Shown: positions 6,182-9,027 of the stretch, in pieces | Position numbering within the stretch: the stretch's first letter is position 1 | Layout of the letters: every line of letters starts with the position of its first letter | Source of the DNA: Planctomycetaceae bacterium | GTDB taxonomy: Bacteria; Planctomycetota; Planctomycetia; Pirellulales; Thermoguttaceae | Direction of reading: 5' to 3' | Assembly (NCBI GenBank): GCA_031259095.1 | Contig: JAIRLW010000464.1 | Coordinates: 1 to 9,027, forward strand | Length of the DNA: 9,027 bases | Made by a program: the position numbers and the translations under genes | Notes under the pieces: generated by a model | Databases searched by the model: none | What the model saw: the letters and a program-made list of their open reading frames with translations, nothing else | What the model was told of the DNA's origin: nothing

Positions 6182-7114
6182 ATGACAAAGATTTCGAAAC
6201 GGATTACCGATTTGATCGGTGGAACACCATTATTGGAACTTACCAATTACGAAAAAAAGAATGGATTGAACGCGACCATTATCGCGAAACTTGAGTATTT
6301 CAATCCTGCCGGAAGCGTTAAAGACCGTATTGCGGTTGCGATGATCGACGATGCCGAAAAGAAAGGGCGTATCAAGCCCGGCGCGACACTCATCGAACCA
6401 ACCAGTGGTAACACCGGAATCGGTTTGGCAGCGGTTGCCGCATCGCGCGGTTACAAACTCATTCTCACCATGCCCGAAACAATGAGTATTGAACGCCGAA
6501 ATCTGCTCAAGGCTTACGGCGCGGAACTCGTTCTCACCGAAGGCGCAAAGGGAATGAAAGGCGCAATCGCCAAAGCCGAAGAACTGGTCAAAACAACACC
6601 GGGAAGTTTTTCTCCCGCTCAGTTTGACAATCCGGCAAATCCTGAAATTCACAAAAGTACCACCGGACCGGAAATCTGGAAAGATACCGACGGTAAAATC
6701 GATTATTTCATTTCGGGAATCGGTACCGGCGGAACAATCACTGGAGCCGGAGAATTTCTCAAATCGAAAAACTCGAAACTTAAAATTATTGCCGTTGAAC
6801 CAGCCGCGTCGCCGGTTTTGTCCAAAGGAACTCCCGGTCCTCATAAAATTCAGGGAATCGGAGCAGGTTTTGTACCGAAAATCCTGAACACGTCCATTTA
6901 TGAAGAAATTATCACGGTCGAAAATGAAGCGGCGTTCGCAACCGGTAAATCTGTTGCATTAACAGACGGTTTGCTTGTTGGTATTTCGTCCGGTGCAGCG
7001 TTGTGGGCGGCAACAGAAGTTGCGAAACGACCCGAAGCAAAAGGGAAAAATATTGTGGTTATCCTGCCCGATACCGGTGAACGATACCTGTCCACCGCAT
7101 TGTTTGCAGAATAA
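6182..7114 (+). CDS. cysK: Cysteine synthase (O-acetylserine sulfhydrylase)
   Basis: This cytoplasmic PLP enzyme makes L-cysteine from O-acetylserine and sulfide, the last step of sulfur assimilation. The 310 residues are full length for CysK. PLP is bound by K47 in [15 protein letters not shown] (74-79) is the substrate-binding loop, GTGGT (181-185) cradles the PLP phosphate, S270 in GISSGA contacts the pyridine nitrogen, and [10 protein letters not shown] (296-305) is the typical C-terminal segment. No regulatory CBS domain is present, which argues against cystathionine beta-synthase. The ATG at 6182 is preceded by AGGAG. It probably has its own sigma-70 promoter (6087) and perhaps long transcripts from the sigma-54 promoter. 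metY, another sulfide-using enzyme, follows in the same direction after 247 nt. A CysM-like preference for thiosulfate cannot be excluded. Confidence 0.95.
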   Translation: MTKISKRITDLIGGTPLLELTNYEKKNGLNATIIAKLEYFNPAGSVKDRIAVAMIDDAEKKGRIKPGATLIEPTSGNTGIGLAAVAASRGYKLILTMPETMSIERRNLLKAYGAELVLTEGAKGMKGAIAKAEELVKTTPGSFSPAQFDNPANPEIHKSTTGPEIWKDTDGKIDYFISGIGTGGTITGAGEFLKSKNSKLKIIAVEPAASPVLSKGTPGPHKIQGIGAGFVPKILNTSIYEEIITVENEAAFATGKSVALTDGLLVGISSGAALWAATEVAKRPEAKGKNIVVILPDTGERYLSTALFAE

Positions 7115-7132
7115 ACCCAAAAAAGAACCTCT

Positions 7133-7150
7133 AATAATTCATGAATTATT
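7133..7150. repeat. 18-bp perfect palindrome after cysK
   Basis: aataattcatgaattatt is fully self-complementary and begins 19 nt past the cysK stop codon. It is wholly AT-rich apart from the central bases. It might be a protein-binding site or a weak transcript-end structure. There is no uridine run after it. Confidence 0.5.
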
Positions 7151-7182
7151 CATGAGATATTATTTGTCCCTAAAGTCTCATT

Positions 7183-7219
7183 TGTCCCTAATGTCCCTTT
7201 TTTATGGGACAATTAGGGA
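7183..7219 (+). terminator. Hairpin built on copy 2 of the tgtccctaatgtccc repeat; possible cysK transcript end
   Basis: The exact 15-mer found at 5722 recurs at 7183-7197. Here tccctaatgtccc (7185-7197) pairs with gggaca-a-ttaggga (7206-7219) over 13 bp with one bulged A, around the loop ttttttat. Degenerate copies precede it from 7165. No U tract follows, so it is at best a non-canonical terminator or a 3'-end stabilising stem for cysK. Confidence 0.45.
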
Positions 7220-7277
7220 TGATAGTGACTAAGGAGATAAATAATCAAGATCGATAACTTGCAAAAACAATTTTCAG

Positions 7278-7294
7278 GTGTAAAGTGTTTACAC
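7278..7294. promoter_or_regulatory. Operator-like palindrome upstream of metY
   Basis: GTGTAAA-GTG-TTTACAC has perfect 7-bp arms around a 3-nt centre and lies 68 nt before the metY ATG. It is the most obvious candidate binding site for a metY regulator. The right arm offers a TTTACA -35-like box, but no good -10 box follows at normal spacing, so the metY promoter remains unplaced. No SAM riboswitch was recognised in the leader. Confidence 0.55.
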
Positions 7295-7361
7295 TCAAAA
7301 TAAAGACAACTTTTTTATTTTTATTAAACTAAAAAAATTAAAACCACTAAGGAGAATTTTT

Positions 7362-8666
7362 ATGACGAAAAAATATCATCTTGAAACGCTTGCGATTCAT
7401 GCGGGTCAGGAAATTGAACCAACCACCTTAGCCAGAGCGGTTCCGGTTTACCGTACAACTGCGTACAATTTCAAAAATTCCGAACACGGCGCCAATTTGT
7501 TTGCTTTAAAAGAGCTGGGCAATATCTATTCGCGGCTCATGAATCCGACAAACGACGTTCTCGAAAAACGTCTTGCCGAACTTGATGGTGGAGTTGCCGG
7601 ATTGACGTTATCGAGTGGAACGGCGGCGGTTTATTTCACGATTACCAATATTTTAAAACAGGGCGACGAATTTGTAACGGCTTCGAATTTATATGGAGGA
7701 ACGTTTACGCAATTCGATGCGATTTTGCCGAATCAAGGAATCACGGCACGTTTTACACCGGTCAATGATTTCAAAGCGGTTGAAGCGGCGATCAACAATA
7801 AAACCCGTGCGATTTTTATTGAAACGATTGGCAATCCGGTTCTTGATGTTGCCGACATTGAAGGTTACGCTAAAATTGCCAAAAAGCATGAATTACCGCT
7901 TATTGTCGATTCGACCTTCACGCCGCCGACTCTTTTACGACCCATTGAATACGGCGCGAATATTGTGATTCATTCTTTATCGAAATGGATTGGCGGTCAC
8001 GGAACGGGTATTGGCGGCGTGGTCATTGACGATGGTAAATTCAACTGGAAAAATCCGAAATTTGCGTTATACAATGAGCCGGATCGTGGTTATCATGGAT
8101 TGCGTTTTGGACACGATCTTGGTCCGATTTCGCCGTTGGCGTTTATTTTGCGGCTTCGGACGGTTGGTTTGCGAAATCAGGGACCAACGTTGGCGCCGGA
8201 TGCGGCGTGGATTTTCCTGCAAGGCGTGGAGTCGTTACCGCTTCGCGCGGCACGGCATAGCGAAAATGCGTTGAAAGTTGCCGAATATTTGACAAAACAT
8301 CCCAAAGTTTCGTGGGTTCGTTATCCGGGTCTCAAAGGCGATCCGTCTTATGATTTGGCGAAAAAATATTTACCAAACGGTGCGGGCGGTATGGTGGTGT
8401 TTGGTCTCAAAGCCGGCAAAGACGCGGGAATCAAGTTGGTGGACAACATCAAACTATTCAGTTTGCTTGCCAATGTCGGCGATGCTAAAAGTTTGATTAT
8501 CCACTCGGCAAGTACAACTCATTCACAACTAAGTGAGGAAGATCAAAAGAAAGCGGGGTTAAATCCTGATTTGGTTCGTCTTTCGATTGGTCTGGAACAT
8601 ATTGACGACATTATCGGCGCTCTCGACGACGCGCTGAAATTAGGGCGTGTTGCCCCTAATCCTTGA
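7362..8666 (+). CDS. metY: O-acetylhomoserine sulfhydrylase (homocysteine synthase)
   Basis: This PLP enzyme of the Cys/Met metabolism family converts O-acetylhomoserine and sulfide to homocysteine, the direct route to methionine. The 434 residues fit MetY, which is longer than cystathionine gamma-synthase. It has the HAGQE start, the YSRLMNPT segment (Y56, R58), SSGTAA (84-89), D183 in VDSTFTPP, the PLP lysine K208 in HSLSKWIGGHG, and R406 in VRLSIGLEHIDD, which binds the substrate carboxylate. The ATG has TAAGGAG at 7348-7354, 7 nt upstream. It follows cysK, so both sulfide-fixing enzymes are together. The C terminus is odd: after LDDALKL the last residues GRVAPNP and the stop codon lie at the apparent end of an IS element, whose -35 box overlaps the stop. 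All catalytic residues precede this point, so the enzyme should still work. Confidence 0.95.
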   Translation: MTKKYHLETLAIHAGQEIEPTTLARAVPVYRTTAYNFKNSEHGANLFALKELGNIYSRLMNPTNDVLEKRLAELDGGVAGLTLSSGTAAVYFTITNILKQGDEFVTASNLYGGTFTQFDAILPNQGITARFTPVNDFKAVEAAINNKTRAIFIETIGNPVLDVADIEGYAKIAKKHELPLIVDSTFTPPTLLRPIEYGANIVIHSLSKWIGGHGTGIGGVVIDDGKFNWKNPKFALYNEPDRGYHGLRFGHDLGPISPLAFILRLRTVGLRNQGPTLAPDAAWIFLQGVESLPLRAARHSENALKVAEYLTKHPKVSWVRYPGLKGDPSYDLAKKYLPNGAGGMVVFGLKAGKDAGIKLVDNIKLFSLLANVGDAKSLIIHSASTTHSQLSEEDQKKAGLNPDLVRLSIGLEHIDDIIGALDDALKLGRVAPNP

Positions 8667-8691
8667 CACGCTTTATCAAAAAGGTTATAGT
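8663..8691 (+). promoter_or_regulatory. Strong sigma-70 promoter of the transposase, overlapping the metY stop codon
   Basis: A perfect -35 box TTGACA (8663-8668) is followed after exactly 17 nt by TATAGT (8686-8691), five of six for -10. The metY stop codon TGA (8664-8666) lies inside the -35 box. Initiation would be expected around 8697-8699, at the transposase ATG itself, implying a leaderless or nearly leaderless mRNA. Confidence 0.7.
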
Positions 8692-8696
8692 CCGCG

Positions 8697-8981
8697 ATGA
8701 AATGGTCAGAAGTCACCTCTAATCGAGTTAAACACTTCCTGCCCGTGCAGCGTGGTCATGTAGTTATCGACCATCTCCCTTTCCTGCAAGTTCTGGAATC
8801 TATGACCGAAAACGGCTGTCGTTGGCGTGTGTTACCGGCTCATTTCGGTCATTGGTTTACCATTTATCGCCGATTTCGTCGTTGGATTGAACAGGGCATT
8901 TTCGACTATATTGAAGAGTCTTTACGGTCTCAAAAGATTCAGGATAAAGGAGTTAAAGAATTAGCGTTGGACAGCGCTTAG
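8697..8981 (+). CDS. IS5-family transposase, N-terminal part; frame broken by in-frame TAG
   Basis: The 94 residues match the DUF4096-type N-terminal DNA-binding region of IS5-group transposases, with the typical NGCRWRVLPAHFGHW, YRRFRRWIEQG and LALDSA segments. The first catalytic Asp of the DDE triad is expected in LALDS, here LDSA. The frame then meets TAG at 8979-8981, but the same frame continues VKVHPDG, the conserved sequence that normally follows DSTS or similar in this group. Thus TAG stands where a Ser/Thr-like residue is usual and could be a single change from TCG. Further on, the familiar KKNRKQ reads only in the next frame (9010-9027). Either the gene is decayed or it needs both readthrough and frameshifting; decay is more likely. 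No ribosome binding site precedes the ATG. Confidence 0.8.
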   Translation: MKWSEVTSNRVKHFLPVQRGHVVIDHLPFLQVLESMTENGCRWRVLPAHFGHWFTIYRRFRRWIEQGIFDYIEESLRSQKIQDKGVKELALDSA

Positions 8982-9027
8982 GTCAAGGTGCATCCCGACG
9001 GCGCCGCCAAAGAAAAATCGAAAACAA

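Larger units (their letters stand above)
8643..9027 (+). mobile_element. IS5-type insertion sequence, left end and 5' half (continues beyond window)
   Basis: A DUF4096/IS5-type transposase frame begins at 8697 behind its own strong promoter. The probable left terminus is gggcgtgttg at 8643, directly after a TTA (8640-8642), since many IS5-group elements target TA or TNA. The short pair gcgtgt (8645-8650) / acacgc (8666-8671) lies just inside. The right end is outside the window, so terminal repeats and the target duplication cannot be confirmed. Confidence 0.6.

Noticed and set aside
6230..6844. 204-codon frame antisense to cysK
   Set aside because: Cys, Phe and Arg-rich translation typical of an antisense frame; the CysK motifs on the plus strand are unambiguous.
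7228..7237. Second Shine-Dalgarno-like actaaggaga, identical to that of metY
   Set aside because: No start codon follows at usable spacing and there is no open frame; possibly a relic duplication.
1..9027. CRISPR array, tRNA or rRNA genes
   Set aside because: No regularly spaced repeats of CRISPR size and no tRNA or rRNA-like sequence were seen on either strand.

Overview
The window looks like chromosome from an anaerobic or fermentative, non-Bacteroidota bacterium. The evidence is a full-length oxygen-sensitive pyruvate:ferredoxin oxidoreductase, clear AGGAG-type ribosome binding sites, E. coli-like TTGACA promoters and a convincing sigma-54 promoter. By eye, coding regions are close to half GC and the spacers are clearly AT-rich, with short periodic repeats. 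A gut-type Planctomycetota or similar lineage would fit, but the sequence alone does not settle it.

Left part (1-1922), minus strand: a type II restriction-modification pair. A PD-(D/E)xK-like endonuclease gene (879-1661) is followed, with an 8-nt overlap, by a beta-class DNA amino-methyltransferase that starts with GTG at 886 and runs off the left edge. The 261-nt spacer to the right holds an exact 15-bp tandem duplication, a perfect 18-bp inverted repeat and four degenerate 8-bp repeats.

Centre (1923-5498), minus strand: a complete 1191-residue pyruvate:ferredoxin oxidoreductase (nifJ/por) with all cluster and TPP residues present. It starts with GTG and has a probable sigma-70 promoter and a GC-rich hairpin in its leader.

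The 683-nt divergent spacer (5499-6181) is the most regulated-looking stretch. From left to right it holds the PFOR leader and promoter, a cluster of three related GTGA/TCAC sites, a sigma-54 promoter (TGGCATG-N4-TTGCA), a 12-bp hairpin with a U-rich tail, an AnTn bend tract, and a sigma-70 promoter just ahead of cysK. The arrangement suggests an enhancer-activated sigma-54 unit making either a short RNA of about 75-80 nt or an attenuated long cysK leader.

Right part (6182-9027), plus strand: cysteine synthase (cysK), then O-acetylhomoserine sulfhydrylase (metY), two PLP enzymes that fix sulfide into cysteine and homocysteine. They are 247 nt apart, with a hairpin and a 17-bp operator-like palindrome between them, so they are probably separate transcription units. 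An IS5-type element begins at the very end of metY. Its strong promoter overlaps the metY stop codon, and the last codons of metY may be IS-derived. The transposase frame is broken by an in-frame TAG and then a likely frameshift before the window ends.

The PFOR and sulfur-assimilation genes are ordinary core metabolism. The unusual content lies in the sigma-54 region and the IS/metY junction.
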